NCBI RefSeq assembly: GCF_030122805.1
Contig: NZ_CP126080.1
Coordinates: 3,787,501 to 3,851,500, forward strand
Direction of reading: 5' to 3'
DNA length: 64,000 nt
Origin: Mesobacillus sp. AQ2
GTDB taxonomy: Bacteria; Bacillota; Bacilli; Bacillales; Cytobacillaceae
This document shows positions 1 through 8,921 of the stretch, one piece after another; position 1 is the first letter of the stretch, and each line of letters begins with the position of its first letter. Made by a program: the position numbers and the translations under genes. The notes under the pieces are model-generated. The model saw nothing but the letters and a program-made list of their open reading frames with translations. It was not told the origin of the DNA and did not search any database.

Positions 1-1165
<1,165 letters not shown>

Positions 1166-1306
1166 AGTTATGAGTTAGCTCATAAGTTAAAACGTTGGCT
1201 CATGTCTTCTATAATAGAAGCATGATAATTTATTGTTTGTTGACGCTTGTTTGTTTAGTTTTCAAAGAGCAAGTTGTTCAGTTTGTCGCCCAGAAGCGAC
1301 TTTATT

Positions 1307-1335
1307 AATATAACATGCTGTCTTGTTATTGTCAA
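1307..1335 (-). promoter_or_regulatory. rRNA operon promoter
   Basis: On the minus strand a perfect -35 box TTGACA (1330-1335) is followed after 17 bases by TATATT (1307-1312), directed at the 16S gene. The leader 1166-1300 contains the Bacillus rRNA motif TGCTCTTTGAAAACTAAAC (complement near 1253-1272), the usual antitermination-type leader. Only one promoter of this quality is visible; rRNA operons often have a second one. Confidence 0.85.
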
Positions 1336-1585
1336 CATTGTTTTTTGTTTTTCTATTTCACTAAAAACGATGTTGTTTTTGCCAATTCAGCGTTGTTTTT
1401 CTGAAGCGAGATTAAATATACCACGGATAAATTATGTTTGCAATATAATTTTAAAAGAATTTTTCACAACTCAATTATGGAATTCTGTTATCCAGGTTTC
1501 TTCTTAATTGAATGTTTTTATTAATATTTTTTTGTTCTTGCTCATATAATGCTTTGGACAAACTAAATAACAGAGGTGATCCTAT

Positions 1586-1762
1586 TTGCTGCAATCAGTC
1601 GCACTTAATCTTTCACTACTGATGGCCATCTTTTTATTCAGTGTGGCCTACATTGAAGCTATAAAAATTGCTAACACTGAAGGAAGGGTTCATGGTGGAA
1701 CCTTCATGTTCTCCACAATTTGCGCATTACTATTCTCAAGGTTCACATACCTATTCATTTAA
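1586..1762 (+). CDS. Small membrane protein (58 aa), TTG start
   Basis: Reading from TTG at 1586 gives a 58-codon frame ending in TAA at 1760. A good ribosome site (AGAGGTGAT, 1572-1580) lies 7 bases upstream and a perfect -10 TATAAT at 1545-1550. The product starts LLQSVALNLSLLMAIFLFSV, has a charged centre around EAIKIANTEGRVHGG, then a second hydrophobic stretch FMFSTICALLFSRFTYLFI. This predicts two membrane-spanning helices. It is transcribed divergently from the rRNA operon and followed at once by a terminator. I do not recognise a family; the RBS, frame and terminator make it look real. Confidence 0.7.
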   Translation: MLQSVALNLSLLMAIFLFSVAYIEAIKIANTEGRVHGGTFMFSTICALLFSRFTYLFI

Positions 1763-1788
1763 AAAAATCCCCTCTCAGGGGATTTTTA
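1761..1788. terminator. Bidirectional terminator
   Basis: The stem AAAAATCCCC / GGGGATTTTT has A and T runs on both sides, so it can end both the 58-aa gene on the plus strand and the acetyltransferase on the minus strand. The last codons and the stop of the acetyltransferase lie inside the stem. Confidence 0.8.
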
Positions 1789-2329
1789 TGATTGACGCAA
1801 TCGCTGCGTCCACGAAGCTGTCTTTATCAAACCATCGCTTTCGAAGCGTTCCTTCATATTCGAATCCACCTTTCTTCAACACCGCCCAGGATTGTTCATT
1901 TTGAGGATGGTACAATGCCTCTATTCGATTTAAACCCATTTCCCCAAATCCAAACTTCAATATCTCTTTCGTAATCTCCGGCATCATTCCTTTACCCCAG
2001 TAATCGGGATGAAGTTCGTAGCCTATTTCTGCTTTGAGGTGTTTAGCGTCAATTGCATGGAAACCACAAGTACCAACCAGGGTGCCTGTTTCTTTCAGCT
2101 CAGCACCCCAGCGGATTTGCCTTTTCTCTATATAGCCCTGGTTGAATTTCTCAATCAGCTCCAGAGCTTGCTGTCCTTGTGTAAAACTCTCAAGATTATA
2201 ATATTTAGTCACAGGATCCTGCGAAAAATAACTGAAGATTTGTGGGGCATCTTCTATTTTGAGCTGTCTTAAATAAAACCTTTCCGTCTCCAACAAAGGA
2301 AATTGTTCAAACACACTCTCCAGCTCCAT
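1775..2329 (-). CDS. GNAT N-acetyltransferase, RimJ/RimL type
   Basis: A 184-residue protein with the RimJ/RimL layout: N-terminal ETERFYLRQLKIEDAPQIF, central beta-strand region ending in IGYELHPDYWGKGMMPEI (acetyl-CoA pyrophosphate loop), and C-terminal NEQSWAVLKKGGFEYEGTLR typical of this subfamily. It should transfer acetyl from acetyl-CoA to an amine or protein N-terminus; the substrate cannot be told. It follows the next GNAT gene directly with no gap, suggesting a two-gene operon. Its 3' end is embedded in the terminator. Confidence 0.9.
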   Translation of the reverse strand: MELESVFEQFPLLETERFYLRQLKIEDAPQIFSYFSQDPVTKYYNLESFTQGQQALELIEKFNQGYIEKRQIRWGAELKETGTLVGTCGFHAIDAKHLKAEIGYELHPDYWGKGMMPEITKEILKFGFGEMGLNRIEALYHPQNEQSWAVLKKGGFEYEGTLRKRWFDKDSFVDAAIASIIKIP

Positions 2330-2881
2330 TTATCTTTCCCCTGACTGTTTTTCTATTACTGCCCGATGAAGTAATTTTAAGTCCTTCCATAGATAAGCTA
2401 TTTCGGGATATTTTTTGCCTGCTATTTCGACTTCTTCTTCTCCTGCTTTTACTGGTTGGAGACTTTCATAAAACTTCCGGCTTTCATTTTCCTCAAGTAC
2501 CCACACAAGCATGGCATCATATTTTTGCCCTAATAATTCCTCTAAACCAGCTTGAAGAAGCTTCAAACCAATTCGTTCTCTTTGGTACTTTTTCAGAAGG
2601 TAAATGGCATACAACTCCCCATCTGCCTCGAATTCGCCTGTCCTCTCTTTACCAAAAGATGCAAAGCCTACTATTTCTCCATCTGTAGTAACAGCAACAT
2701 ATACCGGGGAAGTTTCGGCGGTTTGTGTGATGCTCTTTTCCCATAAAGGCTGGCGATCCTCTGCCTTCAATGAATCAAGATACTCCTGGCTTACTATACC
2801 TTGATACGTTTCTTGCCAGCTTTTCACGTGAACCTTGGCAATGCCCTGAGCATCCCCAATCGCAGCTTTTCTGATTTCCAT
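2330..2881 (-). CDS. GNAT N-acetyltransferase
   Basis: The product has the GNAT order: MEIRKAAIGDAQGIAKVHVKSW at the N-terminus, GELYAIYLLKKYQRERIGLKLL as the acetyl-CoA loop, and a C-terminal strand with ENESRKFYESLQ. The ATG at 2881 is preferred over an upstream GTG at 2893 because AGGGGTG sits 9 bases before it. It is the upstream partner of the RimJ/RimL-type gene and lies 14 bases after an EamA transporter on the same strand, so all three may be cotranscribed. The substrate is unknown. Confidence 0.88.
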   Translation of the reverse strand: MEIRKAAIGDAQGIAKVHVKSWQETYQGIVSQEYLDSLKAEDRQPLWEKSITQTAETSPVYVAVTTDGEIVGFASFGKERTGEFEADGELYAIYLLKKYQRERIGLKLLQAGLEELLGQKYDAMLVWVLEENESRKFYESLQPVKAGEEEVEIAGKKYPEIAYLWKDLKLLHRAVIEKQSGER

Positions 2882-2895
2882 ACCCTTATACACCC

Positions 2896-3810
2896 CTAAC
2901 CTGAGATTGATTTTATCTCTGTCTGGTTCTTGATTTTCATTTTTCTTTCATCAACTAAAAATAAAGTTATACCAGCAATAACAATTAATCCTCCTATTAC
3001 CTGGGTCAACATGACTTTTTCGCCAAGAAGGTAGAAGGCCAATAGAGTTGCACCTACTGGTTCAAACAAGATGGCCATTGAAATGACCGAAGCGCTGATC
3101 CATTTAACCGACCAGTTGAACAGGGTGTGGCCAAGCAAGGTCGGAATCAGTGCGAGGAGAATAAAATAAACCCAGTCACTAGCAGGGTACGGATAGAAGG
3201 ATTCACCTACAGCTATTACATAGAAAAATAAAGTTATTGAACTGATGCTATAGACAATGAAGGTATAGGTGATCAGGGACATCCTCTTCCTCACTGTTTG
3301 GCCAAATAATAGATAAACAGTGACCAATGCGCAGGCTACAATAGCCAAAAAGTCTCCAAATAACGCACTGCCACTAACCTTAAAATCGCCCCAGCTAATG
3401 ATGACACTCCCGCCGATGGCAATAATTCCACTTAGTATAGCTTTTAAAGATACACGCTCTTTAAAGAAAAAATACGCTCCTATAAATGCAAAAAGCGGCT
3501 GAAGTGTGACCAGGACGGTTGAACTCGCTACCGAAGTATAGTTTAGGGATTCGAACCAGAGGATAAAGTGAAAGGCTAGGAATATGCCGGCAATCCCGCT
3601 AAACATCCAATCCCGCATCGTAATAAGACGAAGCTCCGAAACATACTTTATAAGAAATACCGGTAGCATCAGCAAAACAGAAAAGAACAATCTGTAAAAT
3701 GCAATGACACCGGAGGGTGCTGATGAAACTTTAACCAGAATGGCAGAGGTCGATACAGCCACTACACCGACTGCAACTGCCAGATATGGATTTAGTTTTG
3801 GTGATTCCAT
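2896..3810 (-). CDS. EamA/DMT-family transporter
   Basis: About 304 residues with roughly ten hydrophobic helices in two EamA repeats, for example LAVAVGVVAVSTSAILVKVS near the start and GATLLAFYLLGEKVMLTQVI in the second half. These are inner-membrane drug/metabolite carriers; the substrate is not predictable. The second ATG (3810) is chosen because GGAG lies 7 bases upstream of it, whereas the first ATG (3816) is only one base from the same GGAG. It is divergent from the mgtC-like gene. Confidence 0.9.
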   Translation of the reverse strand: MESPKLNPYLAVAVGVVAVSTSAILVKVSSAPSGVIAFYRLFFSVLLMLPVFLIKYVSELRLITMRDWMFSGIAGIFLAFHFILWFESLNYTSVASSTVLVTLQPLFAFIGAYFFFKERVSLKAILSGIIAIGGSVIISWGDFKVSGSALFGDFLAIVACALVTVYLLFGQTVRKRMSLITYTFIVYSISSITLFFYVIAVGESFYPYPASDWVYFILLALIPTLLGHTLFNWSVKWISASVISMAILFEPVGATLLAFYLLGEKVMLTQVIGGLIVIAGITLFLVDERKMKIKNQTEIKSISG

Positions 3811-3957
3811 TTCCATTCTCCTTTAATATGAATTATATGTATTTTACAATGAAATCGAATTTTTAGCTTACCTTAAATGAAATTTAATCGCTATACCGTG
3901 TTTAATTCAGTATTTTTAGGGAAAGTAAATACATCTTATAAGGGGCAGGAGATCAGT

Positions 3958-4653
3958 ATGCTTTCATCAATTGATATGGAAATTTTGCTTAAGCTTGGGA
4001 TATCTGCTTTTCTGGGGCTTATAATCGGTCTCGAAAGGGAGATTAAAAGAAAACCGGTCGGTCTTAAAACGAGCTTAGTCATATCAATCGTCAGCTGTCT
4101 GTTGACGGTTGTATCAAGTGAATCAGCCTACATGTTTCCCGGGGATGAAGACGTCAATATCACGATGGATCCACTACGCCTGGCTGCCCAGATTGTCTCT
4201 GGTATTGGTTTCCTCGGTGCAGGGGTTATTTTACGAAGAGGGAATGATACCATTTCCGGTTTGACGACGGCAGCGATGATATGGGGTGCTGCAGGAATCG
4301 GAATCACAGTGGGTGCCGGATTTTACTGGGAAGCCATTGCTGGTGTAGCACTGCTGATTGTCAGTGTTGAATTCATCCCATTCCTTATGACCTTCATTGG
4401 TCCAAGGCAATTAAGGGAAAAAGAGATCCGGCTGCAGTTCAATGTTACTACGAGACAAAGCATTGCAGACATTATTACCAGGATCAAAGCGGAAAAAATC
4501 TCATTGAAAAATGTCCGCATTAAGGATCTTGCTGAAGGGAACCAGCTGGTTCAATTGATCGTAACCGTGGACTTCCGCAGAAAGACAACGGATGTATATG
4601 AGGCGGTGTCAGAAATTGATGGCATTAACAGGGTTGAGATTGAAGGATTATGA
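3958..4653 (+). CDS. MgtC/SapB-family membrane protein
   Basis: The MgtC signature is clear: FLGLIIGLEREIKRKPVGLKTSLVISI, then QIVSGIGFLGAGVIL and GLTTAAMIWGAAGIGITVGAGFYW, followed by an ACT-like soluble C-terminal domain (about residues 150-231). The start at 3958 (MLSSIDMEI) has AGGAG 6 bases upstream; the longer frame back to 3877 has no ribosome site. Relatives are linked to magnesium homeostasis and modulation of the F-type ATPase, but many Bacillus members are uncharacterised. A terminator follows directly. Confidence 0.92.
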   Translation: MLSSIDMEILLKLGISAFLGLIIGLEREIKRKPVGLKTSLVISIVSCLLTVVSSESAYMFPGDEDVNITMDPLRLAAQIVSGIGFLGAGVILRRGNDTISGLTTAAMIWGAAGIGITVGAGFYWEAIAGVALLIVSVEFIPFLMTFIGPRQLREKEIRLQFNVTTRQSIADIITRIKAEKISLKNVRIKDLAEGNQLVQLIVTVDFRRKTTDVYEAVSEIDGINRVEIEGL

Positions 4654-4654
4654 G

Positions 4655-4681
4655 AAAAGCCGCGGATGTGCGGCTTTTTTG
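4655..4681 (+). terminator. Terminator after mgtC-like gene
   Basis: The stem AAAAGCCGC / GCGGCTTTTTT with a short loop and a T run begins two bases after the stop codon. Confidence 0.85.
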
Positions 4682-4759
4682 CTTATTTCCGAAATTTTTG
4701 TCTTGCATGTCCATAAAGAAGGAGATATAATCTTTCTTGTACCTTATCTAAACAGATAC

Positions 4760-4832
4760 GGGGGATTAGCTCAGCTGGGAGAGCGCAACGCTGGCAGCGT
4801 TGAGGTCAGGGGTTCGAGCCCCCTATTCTCCA
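4760..4832 (+). tRNA. tRNA-Ala, anticodon GGC
   Basis: A complete 73-base cloverleaf: acceptor GGGGGAT pairs with ATTCTCC including the G3-T70 wobble that identifies alanine tRNAs, D-stem GCTC/GAGC, anticodon stem CAACG/CGTTG with loop CTGGCAG (anticodon GGC), and T-stem AGGGG/CCCCT. The CCA end is not encoded. Its last 42 bases recur at 57602-57643. Confidence 0.96.
4791..4832 (+). repeat. Candidate attL: 3' end of tRNA-Ala, direct repeat with 57602-57643
   Basis: These 42 bases of the tRNA, from the anticodon loop to the discriminator base, match 57602-57643 in the same orientation with one difference (G at 4818, T at 57629). This is the arrangement left by integrases that target the 3' end of a tRNA gene. 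Confidence 0.7.
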
Positions 4833-4838
4833 CTTACT

Positions 4839-4876
4839 AAAAAAGCTGCAAAACCAATTGGTTTTGCAGCTTTTTT
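4839..4876. terminator. Strong bidirectional terminator
   Basis: A 17-bp perfect stem (AAAAAAGCTGCAAAACC against its complement) with a 4-base AATT loop and T runs both ways. It ends the tRNA transcript on the plus strand and the oligosaccharide operon on the minus strand. Confidence 0.9.
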
Positions 4877-4881
4877 AGTTA

Positions 4882-6591
4882 TTAATTACCTTTTTGATAA
4901 TAAACTAATGTTTCATATGGCCTTAACTTACCGTGTTCTACTTCTTTATAATTCTGTACAATCAATTCTGCTTGAGCAATTTCAGTTAAGAATACTTCTT
5001 CTTCAATAACAATTTCGTCTCTACTAAAATTACATAACACAACAACCTTTTCATTCTCACTTCTTCGCCCATATGCAAAAATCTTTGGATGATACTCAAA
5101 TAATAGATTGAAGTCACCGGTTGTGATGACATCTAATTTCTTTCTAAGAGCAATTAAATGTTTATAGTGATAAAAAATAGACTCTTTATCTGCTAAAGTG
5201 GCTTCTACGTTAATTTCTTTATAGCGTGGATTTACTTTGATCCATGGAGTTCCTTTCGTGAACCCGCTATGAATTTGTTCGTTCCACTGCATAGGAGTCC
5301 GGGCGTTGTCCCTGCCTTTTACATAAATCGAGTTCATGATATCTTCTGTTGGAACTCCAAGAGAACGTTTTTCTCTGAACATATTTAATGTCTCGACGTC
5401 TTGATATTGTTCGATCGATTCAAACTTAACATTTGTCATTCCAATCTCTTCACCTTGATAAATATAAGGTGTCCCCTGCATCATGTGAAGGCAAGTCGCA
5501 AGCATTTTGGCAGATTCCATTCTGTACTCCTGGTCATCACCAAACCGGGAAACAATCCTTGGCTGGTCATGGTTATTCCAATACAAGCTATTCCAACCTG
5601 TGCCATGCAATTCAGTCTGCCACTTTGTCAGATTCTCCTTTAAATCCACCAGGTTCAAAGGTTTGAGATCCCATTTTTCAGCAGGACCACTATCTAAGCC
5701 CATGTGTTCAAAGGTAAAAATCATGTTAATTTCCTTATTTTCAGGATTTGTGTACATCACCGCATCTGCAGTACTCGCTCCCGGCATCTCTCCAACAGTC
5801 AAAATATCGTAGTGAGATAGAACTTTTTCATTCATCTCTCTCAAGTATTCATGAATCTTTGGTCCGTTTACGAAGTATGAACCTCCATCCCCATATATTG
5901 CACCCTCTTTAACCTCCCCATCTGGAAGACCAGGGACCTTAGAAATAAAGTTAATGACGTCCATACGAAAACCGTCTATGCCTTTATCAAGCCAAAATTT
6001 CATCATGGTGTAAATTTCATTCCTTAGAACTGGATTTTCCCAGTTCAAATCAGGCTGTTTTTTTGAAAAAAGATGCAGATAATATTCATTTGTATTTTCG
6101 TCATAATCCCAGGCCGGCCCACTAAAAATCGACCCCCAATTGTTCGGCTCTTTTCCGTTCTTTCCTGGCTTCCAAATATAATAGTCTCGATACGAATTAT
6201 CCAGGCCTTTCTTCGATTCTACAAACCAGGAGTGTTCGTCAGAAGTATGATTCACTACTAAATCCATGATGATTTTCAATCCTCGTTGATGAGCAGCATC
6301 AAGAAGGTGATCCAAATCCTCCATCGTTCCAAATTCCTTCATGATTTGGTAGTAATCCCTTATGTCATAACCGTTATCGTCATTTGGAGAGTCATAGATA
6401 GGACTTAGCCAGATTACATCCACGCCAAGCTCCTTTAAGTAATCCAGCTTTTGGATAATCCCCTGCAGATCACCAATACCATCCCCATTGGAATCATAAA
6501 AACTTCTAGGATAGATTTGATATACAATACTTTTTTTCCACCATTGTTGGTCATTCTTTACCTTTTCCACTACAGTATCTCGATTTTCCAT
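4882..6591 (-). CDS. GH13 alpha-glucosidase (oligo-1,6-glucosidase type)
   Basis: A 569-residue cytoplasmic enzyme (no signal peptide) with the usual length and motifs of bacillary oligo-1,6-glucosidases: WWKKSIVYQIYPRSFYDSNG near residue 17, conserved DLVVNHTSDEH near 110, nucleophile Asp211 in GFRMDVIN, acid/base Glu268 in TVGEMPG, and Asp342 in NNHDQPR. It should release glucose from the non-reducing ends of isomalto- or malto-oligosaccharides. It is the last gene of the operon and its start overlaps the end of the preceding GH31 gene by 22 bases, implying coupled translation. Confidence 0.93.
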   Translation of the reverse strand: MENRDTVVEKVKNDQQWWKKSIVYQIYPRSFYDSNGDGIGDLQGIIQKLDYLKELGVDVIWLSPIYDSPNDDNGYDIRDYYQIMKEFGTMEDLDHLLDAAHQRGLKIIMDLVVNHTSDEHSWFVESKKGLDNSYRDYYIWKPGKNGKEPNNWGSIFSGPAWDYDENTNEYYLHLFSKKQPDLNWENPVLRNEIYTMMKFWLDKGIDGFRMDVINFISKVPGLPDGEVKEGAIYGDGGSYFVNGPKIHEYLREMNEKVLSHYDILTVGEMPGASTADAVMYTNPENKEINMIFTFEHMGLDSGPAEKWDLKPLNLVDLKENLTKWQTELHGTGWNSLYWNNHDQPRIVSRFGDDQEYRMESAKMLATCLHMMQGTPYIYQGEEIGMTNVKFESIEQYQDVETLNMFREKRSLGVPTEDIMNSIYVKGRDNARTPMQWNEQIHSGFTKGTPWIKVNPRYKEINVEATLADKESIFYHYKHLIALRKKLDVITTGDFNLLFEYHPKIFAYGRRSENEKVVVLCNFSRDEIVIEEEVFLTEIAQAELIVQNYKEVEHGKLRPYETLVYYQKGN

Positions 6592-8909
6592 TTCTCCGGC
6601 TCCCTTACTTCAGTTAAATTCTCAACCCTAACGTCTCCCGAGTAGCCATAAACCTTCATCCCTTTTACTTGGCTTTTCCATTGCTTATCTCCACTTATAT
6701 TTACATTAACTTTTAGATACCCCTCATTCATTTCAGTTTGGAAATTTGTGATGGAATAATGACCATCTTTATAGCCAAGGGAACTTCCATCATCTTCATA
6801 CAAACTGAACTTCCCTTTATCACCAGCATAAACTTCAATCTCAAGGATTTGATTTTCAGTTGTATTTTGAACCTCTGACCCCATAGGAAGAATGGTTCCT
6901 TCTTTTATAAAGATTGGGAGCTTATCTAACGCTGCTTCTATTAAGACATACTTTCCACCTTGATAGGATTCTTTAGTCCAGTAATCATACCAAACTCCCT
7001 CAGGAAGATAGATGGACCTATGGGTCGTACCTGGACGTAAAATAGGTGCAATCATGACATTGCTTCCCAGGAGGAACTGATCACTGATATTAAATGTAGT
7101 TTCATCCTCAGGATATTCCATCACAAGAGGACGAACGATTGGGACTCCCGTTTGGGATGACTCATGGAAAAGGGAATATAGATAAGGAAGCCACTTATAT
7201 CTCAGCTTGATGTATTTTTTTACTATTTCAGTTGTGTCTTCACCAAAAACCCATGGCTCCTGTCGGATACTGTCCTGTACACTATGATTTCTGAAATAAG
7301 GCATGAAAGCCCCGACCTGTGTCCACCTGATCAACAATTCGGGTGTACAGTCAGAAGAGAAACCGCCAACATCCGCTCCAGTAAAAGCAACCCCTGATAT
7401 GCCAAGATTCATGATCATTGGCAGTGACATTTCAAGATGCTCCCAGTGGCTTCGGTTATCTCCCGTCCAGACGGTGGCATACCTTTGGATACCCGCATAA
7501 CCAGCACGGGTCAAAACGAAAGGACGTTTATCGGGAAGAAGCTCCGAAAGTCCTTCGGCAGTTGCTTTGCTCATGTAAAGTCCGTAGGTGTTGTGCATCT
7601 CCAAATGCGGTTTCAGTTCTCCATCCACATCATGCATCACATCGAGATCCATGGTCTTACTTTCATTGAAGACAGACGGTTCGTTCATATCATTCCAAAT
7701 TCCTTCAATGCCGAAATCAGTATAGAATTTGTGCAAACTTCCCCACCAATTCCTTGCCTCAGAATTCATGAAGTCAGGAAATGCACTCGTTCCAGGCCAG
7801 ACATCCCCATAATAAATCTGTCCATCAAGATACTTACAAAACAAGCCCTTGTTTACCCCTTCTGCGTACACAGGATACTGAACATCCTTTTTCACTCCTG
7901 GATCTACAATTGGCACAACCTTGATCCCGTTATTTAATAAGGTAGAGATTAGATTATCAGGTTGCGGAAAATGATCCTTATCAAAGGTAAATACTCGATA
8001 ATCCCTCATATAATGGATGTCGAAAAATATACAATCCAATGGGATTCCTTCTTCTTTGAAACGATTAGCGACTGTAAGGACCTCTTCTTCTGATCGATAG
8101 CTATAGCGAGACTGATGATATCCAATCGCCCATTTGGGAGGTAGACTCATCTTTCCTGTCAGCTCGGTGTAAAGGGTGGTGATTTCCTTTAAGTTCTCAC
8201 CAGCAAAAACGTAGAAGTCGAGTTGCCCACCATTGGCACTCATCCTGTATTTATTTGAGTAGGTCTGGGTATCAAATTGGGTTTTAAATGTATTATCAAA
8301 GAAAAGTCCATAAGATCTCTGCTTGTTATGAACAGCAAAATATGGGATAGATTGATACAACTCAACCGTGTCCTTATTGTGCGGTGCATAAACGTCCGTA
8401 TTCCACATCGACAGTTTCGAACCTCTCTTATTGAGGAAGCCAGTCTTTTCCCCAAATCCATAAAAGACATCATCAGTCTCCATCAGTGCATCAAAAAAGA
8501 CTTCACCATTGTTTTTATATAAAGCTGACGGACTCCCCGACTGGAAGATTGTTCTTTGGTCATTCGATATCTTTATTGTGAAACGATCTTTGGTTACCTC
8601 AACTTTTATCGTATCACAGGTGATCATTAATTGGTCATTGGTTTCCTCAAACGATGCCTCATGAGGAACTTGCTTAAGTGAAACAGCAATGCTCGATACC
8701 GAGTCTACTTTTCCAAATGGATTTATGATGATTCTAGGAATCTTTTTTTCAGCAAAATAAATCAAAAACTCACCATGCTCATTAGTGCCTGTTAACATAT
8801 GATCTTTCCACGCGAAAGATTTGACTGACCCGACATGTAATTTAGGCTCGCCTTCGATCTTTTCCTGGGTTGGAAGGATAGCAAAACTAGTTGTATCTAA
8901 CACATTCAT
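6570..8909 (-). CDS. GH31 alpha-glucosidase
   Basis: A 779-residue cytoplasmic GH31 enzyme. An N-terminal beta-sandwich (about 1-250) precedes the catalytic barrel with CIFFDIHYMRDYRVFTFD near 295, nucleophile Asp407 in GIWNDMNEPSVF and acid/base Asp484 in WTGDNRSHWE; distal beta domains follow. The WNDMNEP motif points to alpha-glucosidase rather than alpha-xylosidase activity, but linkage preference cannot be read. It sits between the GH15/GH31 fusion gene (12-bp gap) and the GH13 gene (22-bp overlap). Confidence 0.93.
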   Translation of the reverse strand: MNVLDTTSFAILPTQEKIEGEPKLHVGSVKSFAWKDHMLTGTNEHGEFLIYFAEKKIPRIIINPFGKVDSVSSIAVSLKQVPHEASFEETNDQLMITCDTIKVEVTKDRFTIKISNDQRTIFQSGSPSALYKNNGEVFFDALMETDDVFYGFGEKTGFLNKRGSKLSMWNTDVYAPHNKDTVELYQSIPYFAVHNKQRSYGLFFDNTFKTQFDTQTYSNKYRMSANGGQLDFYVFAGENLKEITTLYTELTGKMSLPPKWAIGYHQSRYSYRSEEEVLTVANRFKEEGIPLDCIFFDIHYMRDYRVFTFDKDHFPQPDNLISTLLNNGIKVVPIVDPGVKKDVQYPVYAEGVNKGLFCKYLDGQIYYGDVWPGTSAFPDFMNSEARNWWGSLHKFYTDFGIEGIWNDMNEPSVFNESKTMDLDVMHDVDGELKPHLEMHNTYGLYMSKATAEGLSELLPDKRPFVLTRAGYAGIQRYATVWTGDNRSHWEHLEMSLPMIMNLGISGVAFTGADVGGFSSDCTPELLIRWTQVGAFMPYFRNHSVQDSIRQEPWVFGEDTTEIVKKYIKLRYKWLPYLYSLFHESSQTGVPIVRPLVMEYPEDETTFNISDQFLLGSNVMIAPILRPGTTHRSIYLPEGVWYDYWTKESYQGGKYVLIEAALDKLPIFIKEGTILPMGSEVQNTTENQILEIEVYAGDKGKFSLYEDDGSSLGYKDGHYSITNFQTEMNEGYLKVNVNISGDKQWKSQVKGMKVYGYSGDVRVENLTEVREPEKWKIEIL

Positions 8910-8921
8910 TCCTCCATGTAC

